The notes under the pieces are model-generated. The model saw only the letters and a list, made by a program, of their open reading frames with translations, did not search any database and had not been told where the DNA came from. From assembly GCF_029784135.1 (NCBI RefSeq), contig NC_073746.1:144030556-144094555 (forward strand): DNA of 64,000 nt, read 5' to 3'. Shown in pieces: positions 34,973-46,612 of the stretch (its first letter is position 1; each line of letters starts with the position of its first letter). This DNA comes from Toxorhynchites rutilus septentrionalis. Lineage: Eukaryota; Arthropoda; Insecta; Diptera; Culicidae. A program made the translations under genes and the position numbers.

Positions 34973-35148
34973 GCATTTTTCATTGATCCGTTCAGTCAGA
35001 GTGGACTAAGTTTATTTTTTAATATACTCTGAATGTGCACATTTTACACTAATGTGTTCAAGCATATTTCAACAAGGTACCTATTAGCTTCAAGAAAAAG
35101 TTTTGGTGGTTTGAATTCGGCGCTTGAAAATAGTTTAAATTCAATATA
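34973..35148 (+). repeat. Mariner flank, second copy of the duplication
   Basis: Matches 25259-25401 from GCATTTTTCATTGATCC to TTCAATATA, directly after a truncated mariner. The join at 34972/34973 marks a tandem duplication breakpoint. Confidence 0.75.
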
Positions 35149-36123
35149 CGAGGGCAGTCCGGTAAGTACTTAGCCTACAAAAGAAAACAAAAAATTTGGA
35201 AAAGTTGCAATTTATTTCTCAACATAGTCTCCTTTTAGCTCGATACACTCGACCCAGCGATGCTCCAACTTCTTGAATCCGTCTGATAAAATACGTTTTC
35301 TCGAGGTCTGCAAAGTAGGCCTCCGTGGCGGCGATGACCTCCTCATCCGACTTTCGACGAATTTCTTCCCGGCGAGTGACTTTTTCAAGTTTGGAAACAA
35401 AAAAAACAGTCGCACGGGGCCAAATCTGGAGAAGCAGCAGTTCGTAGTGCAATTCAACCGATTTGGCCGTGGCGACGGTGGAGGTATGAGCCAGTGCGTT
35501 GCCATGGTGGGAGAGCACTTTTTTCTTCGTCAAAGGGGCCGATTTTTCTGCAATTCGGCGTCGAACCGGAGTGAGCAAACGCGGCACCCATCGCGCCGAC
35601 ATCTTTCTCATGCCCAAAATTTCATGTAGAATATGACCCACGCGGTCTTTTGAGATGTCTACTGTTTCAGCTATCTCGCACACCTTCAATCAGCGGTCTG
35701 CCAATACGAGATCGTGGATTTTTGTCACCTTCTCCTCCATGGTAGCCGTTTTTGGGGTACCTGGGCGTGGCTCATCATTAACCGACGTGCGACCACGTTG
35801 AAACTCGTTAAACCAATTTTTGACAGTCGCCATCGAAGCAGAAGAGTTACCGTATACAACATCCAAGCGTTCTTTGACTTCGCTGCACGATTTCCCTTTC
35901 CAAAGACAAGAATCGAATCACCGACAGATATTACTCTTTTTCCATTTTTTCTAAAATTCGCGGACACGCCCGCTTCCACACACGGTCAAATCAAAACTAC
36001 AAGTCCGATTCAGCTGAAATTTTGACAGTAGCCGTTTACGAGAATGTACTACACGATAGTAATCTCTCTTGCGATACTGATACCATCGGGTGATGAGGTT
36101 AAGTACTTATCGAACCGCCCTCG
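35149..36123 (-). mobile_element. Mariner, near-complete but decayed copy with both ends
   Basis: 975 bases between TA dinucleotides (35147-35148, 36124-36125). Ends are CGAGGGCAGTCCG and, inverted, CGAGGGCGGTTCG. The minus strand encodes transposase pieces: an N-terminal domain (AKSKNAWMLYTVTLLLRW out of frame; VCEIAETVDISKDRVGHIL), LTKKKVLSHHGNALAHTS with the first catalytic Asp changed to Gly, and SDEEVIAATEAYFADLEKTY. The segment with the last catalytic Asp (PHPPYSPDLAP) is deleted near 35430. Inactive. Confidence 0.85.
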
Positions 36124-36152
36124 TACAAATGATTGATACATTGTCCACTCTG

Positions 36153-36436
36153 GAAGTGCACCCGTGGCCGAGTGGTTAGCGTCTCACATTATCATGCCGG
36201 GTGCTCGGGTTCGATTCCCGTTCTGGCCGGGGGATTTTTCGTCAGAGAAATTTCCTTCGATTAGCACTGTGGTCATGCGTATTCTAGATCTTGCCCTTCG
36301 GAATACATTCAAGGTGTGTTATTTGGCTTAAGAAATCTCAACTAAGTATTAATAAATGACGCTAGGTAATGCATACGTTGAAACGGCAAAAGTTCCACAG
36401 GGAACGTTAACGCCATTCAAGAAGAAGAAGAATGGC
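36153..36436 (+). mobile_element. tRNA-derived SINE with pol III boxes
   Basis: A box TGGCCGAGTGG (36165-36175) and B box GGTTCGATTCC (36208-36218) are both canonical. The body ends in an (AAG)n tail. CCACTCTG flanks at 36145-36152 and 36437-36444 are a target duplication. The head resembles a tRNA, but the 3' half of the acceptor stem does not pair and a ~200-base body follows, so it is a mosquito-type SINE rather than a tRNA gene. Confidence 0.85.
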
Positions 36437-36652
36437 CCACTCTGTCTGCACATGATTCAGAACCATTTCGCCATGGTAAATGGTATATGGTCCGCTATGA
36501 CTGCATACTATGAGCGGTTTTCGTTGATCAATCATAACAATTTCAATCAATTATTCCTACTGTATGCGTGATTTTCCAAATCTGATAAATGTGGTATGTA
36601 GCTTACATAATGCTTAACCAAATGTAATCTATAACTCGAAATTTTCAATTTT

Positions 36653-37709
36653 GACGTGGGACTACGTCTAACCGGAGTATATTGGGGGTAAAACGAAAAC
36701 CTAAACACAGAACATGCAGGAAAAAATGAAAGATTCCGAATGCTTATAACTCGTACATTTCTTACTGGATCGGAAAGATGTTTGTATCAACTGATAGGGA
36801 ATATTTCTACGCTTCTATCGCAATTAATAAAATGTTATTTTGCATTAGATAAACAATTGAATAACTGTAAAATGTTAAGCGTTATCTAAACGCCCTAACT
36901 GCCTCGTTTTGATTGGCCCGATTTACGGTTTCCCCAACACAGTCATCATAACCAAGCAGCCTTGGGGAAATCGGCATCGCAAATACATGAAAGTATGGGG
37001 ATTTTTGTTCTCACCGAAATGTGTTCCCCAACACAGACTTCCAAACCAAGCAGCGTTGGAGAAATCGGCATTGCAAATACATGCCAGTCGGGGGTATTTT
37101 TGTTCCGACTGAAATGTATTTCCCTAACACAGACTTCAAATCCATGGATCGTGGGGAAATTGGCATTGCAAATTCATGTAAATCGGGCGTATTTTCGTTC
37201 CGACTGAAATGTGTTTCCCTAACATCCCTAACTAATTTCCCTAACTTCAAATCCATGGAGCGTGGGGAAAATGGCATTGCAAATACATGCAAGTCGGGTG
37301 CATTTTTTGTTCCGACTGAAATGTGTTTACCTTATACAGACTTCTAAACCAAGGTGACATCATATCAAACGTAAAAGGACTGTCATTAAATTTACTTGTA
37401 ACGAAGAACATAATCATGAAACATGTACCGTAGGAATAATATTAAACTTAAGAAAACATTGTATCATTAATATATAAGTATGTAGCCTACATTTGTTTGA
37501 CGAAAATGAATAAATAAATCTATCACAATTCATGAATTGACCTTACATGGCATTATACAATCTTTTTACTCACAAAGCAAATATATTGGGTTCAATTGAA
37601 TTCGGAATTTTTTTCATTTAATCAAAAATTTAATCAATACAAACAAATGATTGCTAAGCTAAGGTAGTCCCACGTCAGCCTTGCGGTTATATCATATATA
37701 TAGCCCACC
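36653..37709 (+). mobile_element. Element with the composite family's ends and a minisatellite core
   Basis: Starts with the palindrome-like GACGTGGGACTACGTC and TAACCGGAGTATATTGGGGG, and shares ~250 bases with the palindrome-side ends of the H2A composites (ATTTCT.A.TGGATCG, ATCAA.TGATAGG). It ends with GTCCCACGTCAGCCTTGCGG, TATAACC-like sequence and CCCACCCAT, resembling the other end. The core is different: four ~100-base repeats. Confidence 0.6.
36935..37355 (+). repeat. Minisatellite, four ~100-base units
   Basis: Each unit contains GGGGAAAT(C/T)GGCAT, GCAAATACATG, TTTTTGTTCCGACTGAAATG and CCC(T/A)AACACAGACTTC. The units differ at many sites. Long frames on both strands come from the repeat periodicity, not from a gene. 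Confidence 0.85.
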
Positions 37710-38584
37710 CATTTTTTCGACTTGGTTCCCTCTCACTTAACAACGACCAACTGTAGAAAATAAAGTGTAAATCTCTGAAAGCAGAATTTTAAGTGTACAA
37801 TTACTCGTAAAAATTCACCAATCTAGGATTAAAAAAAAACACGCAGTACGGTTGCGACACTTCGCACACGGACAAACAGGAATCCGATCTGGTTGGTTCC
37901 TTTACAACCAACCACCAATAAAACTACATTGAATATGCCTTATCGGATAGTGAGAGAAGCAAACCTGTTCGCTGAATTCATTTCCTCGATATTCACTTGC
38001 GCTAATTGCTAACTGTGCTGATTTGCGCTTTACGGGTAGAACGGAATTGTGCGTGTTGCTGTTTTAGCAAGTTGTTTGAGTGCTGTTAGATCGAGACGCA
38101 TTTCGGTATGGTAATAGAGAGCTACGAACGTAACTAGCAAATTAATTCCTCATTTGCTGCTCGGAGGATCCGATTATTTTTTTCCCAAGTTTGTTTGGCG
38201 TAGACCAGCTTGTCCAACTTTGGGCGATTTGAAGTAAAACGGTTTTCTAATTCGTACTTACCAGCGGAAGCTCAAAATATTCTTATTCGAAGTAATCCCC
38301 GTTTGATTCTACACATTTCGCTCATCTCTCAAGCAACTTGTGGATTCTTTTCCATTTTTTCCGTTAAGTCGACGAAAACCATTCGCCGACTAAATTTTGG
38401 ACATCTTTATATTTGACGAAGTTCTGCTTTGCAAATGCATGTCAACTTGAAGCAAAAATATTATAATCTGACGGGGTCAGGTCTGAATTTTATGGCTGTT
38501 GTAGTGACGTTCCCCGGTTAAGGGGATTCGTTGCGTCCTTCACGATCTAAGCGATGTGCACCGGTGTGGTGTCATGCTTTAAGG
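37710..38584. other. Intergenic DNA
   Basis: No gene recognised. A segment near 38205-38420 with chance frames may be old repeat sequence. Confidence 0.35.
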
Positions 38585-38960
38585 CGTCGTGCACAAATTA
38601 CGTAACGCGAGAAGGGGGGGAGGGGAGGGGGGCGGTGGGTTGAGGTTGCGTTACCTCATGTGAGGGGCTTAGAATGAAAGGGGTGTGATTTGATCGATTT
38701 CTCTTCATCAACTTTTTCTCCAGTTAATAACTCAACTGCAAACACGTTCTAATTTGAATTTGCTATAGAATCCGATAGATGAGGTTCTGAGCTATCTTCC
38801 AAATTGTTAAATACAGCTGGGAATGTGTTTGCGGCTAAGTTATGATCAAAAGAGAGAGTCGATGTAGAGAAATCGATGATGTCACTTACACCCCTTTCAT
38901 TTTGAACCCCTCATGTGACATAGGAGGGAAGGGGTCAGCCGTGATCGTTTCGTGACAAAA
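38585..38960. repeat. Foldback MITE-like repeat
   Basis: The arms CCTCATGTGAGGGGCTTAGA..GAAAGGGGTGTGATTT (38657-38695) and their inverted partner (38884-38930) pair over ~50 bases. The left side starts near GTGCACAAATTACGTAACGC, a type of end frequent in mosquito MITEs. Confidence 0.55.
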
Positions 38961-39619
38961 TTCCATTTTCATTCCTAAATAAATCCACGATTCAAGGACC
39001 GAATGAGGTGTGTTTCCTGAGCTATAAGCTAAGCATAAGCTTATTTCGTCTATTATCGCAAATAAAGTGATCACCTTGGTTATGCTGAAGCAATTTAATA
39101 CAGTGGTTCAATGTAAGTTGCAGTTCGTTCAGAGAGGTACTGTTCTTTGAACGCATTTTCTCATGGACTCGATATCAAAAGGGTGTGTGAGCTGCCTGAA
39201 TTCGAGATCGTTCGATATCAAGGAATAATTAATGTGGATGGAGGACCAGACGAGAACCCTCGTTTTAAAAAGGTCATACATAATTTCAATTTATAATTTT
39301 AATCAATTGAATCTTGATGCAAAGTTTGTTGCTACAAATGCTTCAGGACGCGGTCCTTAAACCGAGTTGGACGTCGGAAGGCTACTATGTTCCCCATAAC
39401 CTTGAGGGATCTCACTTGGATGAAAAACTTAAAACAAGGGACCGGAGGTTGAAACCAAACATTTTGAGTATGTAGGGGATTCGTTAGCTGATGAGTGGAA
39501 TAACCTAGCGGTCGATGGATATTTAGTCAAAGCAGAATATATTGAGCTTGAGCTTGGGAAGACTGTACACTTCGTAGTTGCTCTCCGTGGTTGAACTGAA
39601 CCAACGAGATTACAAAGAG
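38961..39619. other. Intergenic DNA
   Basis: No gene recognised. Confidence 0.35.
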
Positions 39620-40890
39620 AACACACTGATTTGATTGATTTCGCTAAAGCCTTTGATCGAGTGTCACATTGCAAACTCGTTAATAAGTTAATTAACTTCT
39701 TCAATTTCTCACAAAACTCTGCCAACCTGATTAGATCTTATCTATCCGGACGAAGTCAAGCTGTGTTTTACAATGGAATCATGTCTCCTTTCGGCTATAT
39801 TGAATCAGGTGTACCCCAGGTTTCAATCCTAGGTCCACTATTGTTTTCGCTTTTTATTAACGACTTACCATCTACTCTCGAGTTTTGCTCCATTCATATG
39901 TTTGCCGACGACGTCCAAATATATCTGTGCGCTCCCGTCAATGTTAATTTGGCGGACATGGTTAAAAATATCAATCATGACTTGAGGAATATTCTGCAAT
40001 GGCCCCGGACAAACCTACTTTCAGTAAATCCTATGAAAACGAAAGCAATGCTTATTTGCAAACAGAAAACTACACCTACACCACCTCCAATAATTTTTGA
40101 TGGACAATTTGTTGAATATGTCGATAAACTCAATAATCTGGGTGTTATATTTACATCTAATTTGTCATGGGATGTTTTTATCAATTCACAATGTGGTAAG
40201 ATCTACGGCGCCTTTAAACGTTTGAATTTAGTGACTAGGCATTTGGAAACATCTACGAAAATAAAATTATTCAAGTCGTTGATTCTTCCTCATTTTTTGT
40301 ACGGAGATTTCATTTACACTAATGCTTCTGCTGCCGCACTCAACAGACTAAGAGTTGCTTTGAATTCATGTGTAAGATATGTATACAATCTATCGAGATA
40401 TTCCAGTGTTTCACACTTACATAGCACTTTATTAGGATGTAGTTTCAACAAATTTTATGTGTATCGTACATGCATAAACTTTTTTAAAATTCTTAAAAGT
40501 GGCGTGCCACAGTACCTATTTGAACAACTTCAGTTTATGAGAAACACGAGAACCGTGAGTTTTTTAATTCCACAACATTCATCTGTTTACTATGGGCAAT
40601 CAATGTTAGTGAGAGGTGTTATATATTGGATTCGCTTATCACCTGCTCTTAAATCGTCTATAACTATTTCTAGCTTTAAAAGGGGTCTACTCGGGGAACT
40701 TGATCGCATGCAGTAAAGGGTTTGTTTGAATTAAATTCAAAATTCAGGAACTTGTTATGATAGTTTGTAATGATATGTTATTTTTTTTATCAGTATTTCC
40801 CACCACAGTGTAACGTAGTTGAAAAGGATTTTTTCCTTAAGTTACATGAATAAAAATCAAATAAATAAATAAATAAATAAATAAATGACG
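39620..40890 (+). mobile_element. Non-LTR retrotransposon, 5'-truncated, one long open RT frame
   Basis: 361 open codons (39631-40716) begin inside the reverse transcriptase: IDFAKAFDRVSH, SGVPQVSILGPLLFSLFIND and MFADDVQIYL, with the YxDD-equivalent FADD. A C-terminal domain without RNase H follows (GVPQYLFEQL, SFKRGLLGEL). The canonical G after PQ is V. The 3' end is an (AATA)n tail at ~40855-40885. The absence of RNase H and the tail suit a CR1/L2- or Jockey-like clade; not decided. The open frame suggests a fairly recent insertion. Confidence 0.88.
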
Positions 40891-43314
40891 ATTGGGATTT
40901 ACAAATCACAAATCAAATTAACAATTCATTGTGCAAATTTCGCAAACTACCAAATCGATGAAGTGGAATTAATACGATATTAAGCCGGGTGGTTTGCTCG
41001 TCACGTAAGAACATCCCAGTAACTTTGCAAGTAGGTCAATTTAACGACAGGAACTGCTGCCTAGGAATAGTTACTTTCGTGTGAATCAACATTAATTTAC
41101 ATCAACCCATGTTTCTCTCGACCAGATGGTTTGAAAACACCAATCCCAACAGATGTAAGCATAAATATTCCGTCTTTGTTTGTTCGTTTTTATTCTAATT
41201 GTAGAAACTATCTTTTCTGATGACCACAAAATCATATTTTATTTTATTTATAATGATACTACCTAGTATAATCATAAGTACCATGAGTAAACGTACTCTA
41301 CACGCAAACAGTAATAGAAAACATTACATTTAATTTATTGTGGGTTCCTGTGGATGTGGGTGGAGATTTACGATTTCATTTCATTTCATATAGCAGCTGT
41401 GTGTTAACGGTTTCAGATTTGAGTACAATCGTAGGCAAAACAGGAGTTCCCACTGCAGTCAGTGACTCGAAGAGGTGTAGGTGACGGGCAAGATTTCATC
41501 CTCTAGTGATTCCTCTAGTGATTCCTCTAGAGATTCATCATCCTCTAGTGCGTCTCTAATGTTCGGTTTCACTGTTGATAGGTGTAAGTTGTTTCATTTG
41601 TATTGCAGTACAGCACAGTAATCGTTCACTAACTGGGTGTTCTTCAACTGGGCTGGTTTCAGATTGGATGCGCGTTAACTGGGCTGCAGCAGTTGCAATG
41701 TAAGCTGCCATGTGAATTCATCTTAAAATAACAGACTCCGAACTCCAGGATGTGCCTCACATTATGGGGTTGTCAGAATTCACTTTATGTTGCGTATCTA
41801 AAGTAGTTTGTGTAGATTGTGATTAGCTTGTATTGTTGCCAAAAATTATTATTCTCTGCATACAGAACGACTTGGAAAATGGAGGAGAAGGATTTGGTCA
41901 CTCAACCCTACTGTTCGCAAATGTTTGTATATGTGTTTGTATGTTTTTGTATTTTTTTTTCTCTTTTTTTCGAGTTTCAGCTGTACTATAAACTTTGTTG
42001 TTTTTTCAAAATTCTGGATTCCAAATAAGGTGGTCGCAGAATTATAATTTCGAATGTCTTTCCTCATCGATTCTATGTTGAGCCTTTTTTTCAAAGGGTC
42101 GAGGAACTCGGATTTTAAAATCAGATTCAGTGTTCACACACACACTCTCGTGTACTGTGATGGTGGAAGCGACTGTGTGCGAGAGTGTGGCCGTACGAGA
42201 TGTGTACGGTCGTGGGATTGCAGCTGCTTTGAATGATATTGGTGTGGATGTATTGCTTTCCCTCGCTTTGTTCGGACTCGCTGCTTCGAGCGGGCAGAGT
42301 GGTTTGTTTTTTCGTCAGTTGTGCAGTCAAATTTTTGTGTGAGCTCGGATCCACTGTCAAGGTAGCCTTAAGTGCAGTTATGTTGAATCCGAGTACATAT
42401 GGTTTGATTGTACGATAGCTAAGGTAGGGAGACGAGCTATTTTGTTCGCTTGGTCTGGCCGATTTCGGGTGGCGCGAGGGGACACTGACAGCCACACCGG
42501 TGCAAATCTGTGTAGCTGTTTACTTCTCGCGATTGCATACGATTCGAGTGGCCCCATTTTCGCAACGAGGTTCATCAAATCTAACCAAAATATGGAACTA
42601 GTGTGAACATAGTAGCTTTAGTGTGCTAATTTATATTCCAATTGAGGGTTATTGTTTCTAGATGAGTTCTCTCGATTACCTTCTCAGGTTTCCCCGCAGT
42701 TAAAACTTCGCAGTTGCGATTGCATTTCGATAACAAATATGTGCAAGAAATTTAAAATCTAATTAATGTTACAAGTTTTCCCTATCAGGATACCTAAAGA
42801 TTTCTGCCGCGTGTTGAGATATGAGATTTTCAAATTTCAGTTTTGTTGAATGGTAGATAGATCGCGTTTACATAATCACATCACTTACCACTTACCACTT
42901 ACTGATTCTTACCACTTCCCACTAACAACTATCCTTTCCTTGATAAACGCTAGGGAACCACGCTATAGAGGCGACCCTTCTGGCCTTCGGGTGGTGAATA
43001 TCATATTAACATTCCTTCCCTTCCCCTGGTGACTGTAAGGACGTGGCCGGCGTCGTTATTGACCATATAAAGCTCGAATCACCGAAAATTGCACAACGAG
43101 AATGATTTGCTAGTCCCAAGCGTCATTCTGTGTGTTCTTTGTGCAGTTTGGTTGGTTCATGTCAATCACGGAGAGCAACTACGAATTGTACAGTCTACCC
43201 AAGCTCAAGCTCAAGCTCTACACGCAAACAATAATATACGTTTCATTCTCTTCAGGGATTTGACAGCTGTTACCTTTAGTTCTATTATTGTGCAATAAAT
43301 GTTGTAGTATCAGT
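40891..43314. other. Intergenic DNA with a short tandem repeat
   Basis: At ~41500-41552 a CCTCTAGTGATT-type unit is repeated four to five times. The 42125-42620 stretch is GC-richer and contains TCAGTTGTGCAG, similar to an insect initiator, but no exon can be supported. No gene recognised elsewhere. Confidence 0.4.
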
Positions 43315-44040
43315 TGTTTACAATCAAGGACATCTACTAAAAAAAATCAAAAGCGTTGCGCAAGCGATAGGCCAAGAGCGCTCACAGACAAAAATTGGCT
43401 ACTGATGAAAAGATTTTCACAGTCGAAGAATCGTTTGATAAACAGGACGATCGTGTATATGCTCGGTCATCACGGGAAGCGTCTGAGCTAATCCCGAGAG
43501 TCAAAAAAGGCCATCATCCAGCATCTGTGGTGGTTTGGTAGAAAGTTTGGTAGGTGTAATCGATATACATTTTCGTAATCGATATACATTTTCGTAATCG
43601 ATATACATTTTCGTAATAGATATACATTTTTTTTGCGAAAAAAGGGTGAAAACCAAAGTATATCAATCGGACAACTTGGGAGGGATTGTGAAACCTCTTA
43701 ACCAAACAATGTTCGCTAACAAGCCTTGGACCCTTCAGCAAGACTCTGCACCAGCACACAAAGCAAAAATAACCCAAACGTGGCTCAAAAACAATGTTCC
43801 GGATTTCATATCAACAGAAGATTGACCAGCTAGTAGCCCAGACCTGAACCCACTCGATTATAAGTTATGGGGCGTATTAGAGGCTATGATTTGTACTACT
43901 CGTCACCCAGATATTGAGTCGCTCAAGCACGCCGTCACCCGTGCAGTGGCCAATTTTAATAAAGTAGTGCGTGTTGCAATCGATGAATAGCCAAATCGTC
44001 TCCACCTATGCTGGAAGGCAAATGGAGAACATTTCGAATA
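43315..44040 (+). pseudogene. Mariner-like DD37D transposase, decayed
   Basis: + strand pieces in several frames: RPRALTDKNWLLMKRF, DEKIFTVEESFDKQDDRVYA, GHHPASVVVWW, QQDSAPAHKAKI, SPDLNPLDYKLWGVLE and ANFNKVVRVAIDE. The two late aspartates (QQDS and LDYKLW) are 37 residues apart, as in the DD37D lineage. An in-frame stop stands where the Trp of EDWPASSPD is expected. An ATCGATATACATTTTCGTAA tandem repeat (43556-43630, four copies) interrupts it. Confidence 0.8.
43556..43630 (+). repeat. 20-base tandem repeat inside the DD37D remnant
   Basis: Four copies of TCGATATACATTTTCGTAA, the last with one change. Confidence 0.85.
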
Positions 44041-44186
44041 ACATGTTTTTTAATTTGTAGCTGTTGAGTAACTGGATAAAACATTGCAAGAAATTTTATA
44101 GAAAGATGATTTGAGTTGACTTTGTGGCAATATTCCGTGTACCAGAATTTATACTAGGTACATCCCATTGAGAGATTAGATCTTCT

Positions 44187-45420
44187 TCACAATTTTTCAC
44201 TAATAAACCCGATCCATGGCTGCAGTTCTCCAACTCCCGACCGCACCGATTCTTGCCAAGTCCTGCTCCACCTAGTCCAACTTACTGGGTTCCTCTCCTT
44301 CTTGTTCCTACCGAATTCGATGCGAACACCATCTTTGCAGTGCTGCTGTCCGGCAATCTTGCAACATGCCCTGCCCATATCACTCGTCCAGCCTTGGTGA
44401 CTTTCTGGATGCTGGGTTCGCCGTAGAGTTGCGCCAGTTCGTGGTTCATTCTTCTTCTCCATACTCCGTTTTCCTGTACACCACCGTATATTGCTCTGAG
44501 CACTTCGAGAACACCAAGTGCCTGTGAGTCCTCTTCAAGCATCGTCCATGCTTCGTACCCATAGAGAACAAACGGTCGAATTAGAGATTCGTACATGGCC
44601 CACTTCATACGGGGTCGGAATTTGTTGGACCTTAAGAATTTGCGGAGCCCATAATACACGACTTCCATTGATTATGCGACTTCGAATTTCGCGGCTGTTG
44701 TTGTTGTCAGTTGTTATCAAAGAGCCAAGGTAGACAAATTCCTCTACCATTTCGAGCTCGTCGCCGTCGATCACAGCACTGTTGTTATCAGTGCCTCCTG
44801 CTAGCATGTGTTTAGTCTTAGACGTATTGATCCCAAGCCCAATCGGCCCTGCTTCGTGTTTCAGTCGGGTATACAAGTCGGCTACCGTCGCATGTGTTTT
44901 TCCGATTATGTCCACGTCGTCGGCGAAGCAGATAAACTTGTTGAAAATCTTGCCCCTCATGTTGAAGCCTGCTCTCCGCATAACACATTTCAGCGGCACG
45001 TAGAAGAGCAGACAGGAAAGTTCATCGTCTTGTCGAAGTTCCCTGTGAGCCTCAAACGATTGCGACAGCACACCCGATATCCGCATACCGTTCATCGTTG
45101 CCTGAATCAGTTTTGTCAGCTTTCGGAGAAAGCTGTGTTCGTCCATAGTTGTCGTCGGTCGATTGTATGATATGCGGTCTTCAAATCAACGAAGATGTGG
45201 TGCGTAGAGTCCTGATACTCGCGGCACTTTTGGTGGATCTGCCGCAGTGTAAAAATCAAGTCCGTCTTCGAGTAACCGGGCATGAATCCGGCCTGATAAC
45301 CTTCCACTTTCTATTGGCGATAGATGACGAAAGAGGATCTGAGACAGAATTTTGTAGGCACCATTCAGGATTGTGATAGCACGATAGTTCCCACAATCCA
45401 GCTTGTCACCTTTTTCATAG
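44187..45420 (-). mobile_element. Non-LTR retrotransposon reverse transcriptase, decayed
   Basis: The minus strand reads, in order, YQAGFMPGYSKTDLIFTLRQI, FVDLKTAYHTIDR, MNGMRISGVLSQSFE, LRQDDELSC, FADDVDIIGKT, GLGINTSKTKHML, FVYLGSLIT, VLYGYEAWTMLEEDSQALGV, NHELAQLYGEPSI and WAGHVARLPDSS. The RT active site FADD is intact, but at least three shifts separate the parts and both ends are missing. The clade is not certain (RTE/Jockey-type). Confidence 0.85.
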
Positions 45421-45719
45421 AATCATGATCTATGAACATATTCATAGCGGATAAACGCTCGACTGTAAGTCATGTCTCCAAATGGATGAAATTGCGGTTG
45501 TTATCTTTGGTTGAAATGTTGAATCCCGTGACATTGTTCTAAAACGGTATAATGACAGTGAGTTGCATCTATTTTATGAGCCCATCGGAAGGCATAGCTT
45601 CTTACTGCACTCGTTTCTTATCAGGGTATTGAAGATCTATAACATAGAAAGGGGGAAACAATCGAAATGTGGTCGAAGCAAAATACAGTTTGATTTTTTC
45701 AAATTAAAAGTTGATAGGG

Positions 45720-46612
45720 GCACGGATGGGATATTGACATAGGACTGTGATTATGTGTAGTAATTGCATTTGAATTGAGTTTTTTTTTATTGTTCAAAAT
45801 CTGTAATTTTTTCTCTTTTGATACATCTAATGGAAACCCTAAAGAAACCGTTTCCTGTATGAACTTGTATCCTTCAAATGGGTTAGATGAGATGACGTGG
45901 TATAATCCGGAACCATATTCTGTTCAAAAATGTACACAAAAATACCATTAAATCCATTACTATCCTTTTTTTCTGTTAATTCAATTATGCAGAAAAAGAC
46001 AACGAGTTATCATTTATCATTTTTAAACACAAGTCTAAATAGTTAAAATCTACATGAACATAACCCTAAGTCAAGTAAATCTATGACTAGCATTTTCTCC
46101 TTCGTTGCCACGTTGTCCGGAACATTGTTTGTAGAGGGTTGTAAGTTCGTTGAGCTGCTGGAGTGAACTGATCTCATTGGGTGCTAAGTGCTGTTTATGT
46201 ATAAGAAAGACAAAGGATATAGGACGAGTGCAGTCGAGGAAGTGAAGCGGACTTCTAAAGAAAACATATATGAGGAACATAATATTAAGATATAAAGATC
46301 GTGAGTATACCCTTTCAAGCCTCTAATTCAGCAGTCAGTTAAATTCTTTAATTGCCTTTTTATACATAACCAGTGCTATCGAAAGAAAACATACCCATTT
46401 TAATCGTCAAATTGTTAACCTTTTTACTATATTTACTGTTCATGTTTTAAGCAAAAAAATTGATGGATGAATTTCCTGTCTAATAGTATAAAACACAACA
46501 TATGTCGCAAAAAACGATTTTGAGTAATACGCGTTTGAAAACTCTTAATGAATCGTTACATTTTTCGTAGAGTGACCCCCCTATATAGAAATCAAAGACA
46601 TAGTCCTATGTC
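45720..46612 (-). mobile_element. Diverged member of the composite-end family
   Basis: The left end GGGATATTGACATAGGACTG and the right end CCCCCCTATATAG ... GACATAGTCCTATGTC (46597-46612) are altered versions of the two family ends. The ~0.9-kb AT-rich core shows no histone similarity and no gene. Confidence 0.45.

Noticed and set aside
36153..36240. A serine/leucine-like tRNA gene
   Set aside because: Both pol III boxes are present, but the acceptor stem does not close, a long body with (AAG)n tail follows, and a target duplication flanks it.
36962..37347. Protein genes of 81-108 codons in the 37-kb region
   Set aside because: The frames arise from a ~100-base repeat and are open on both strands; no start context or domain.
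36935..37355. CRISPR array
   Set aside because: Units are contiguous ~100-base repeats without unique spacers, in a eukaryotic context.
42125..42620. First exon and promoter of a gene at 42 kb
   Set aside because: Only a moderately GC-rich stretch with an initiator-like motif; no coding exon or convincing donor follows.
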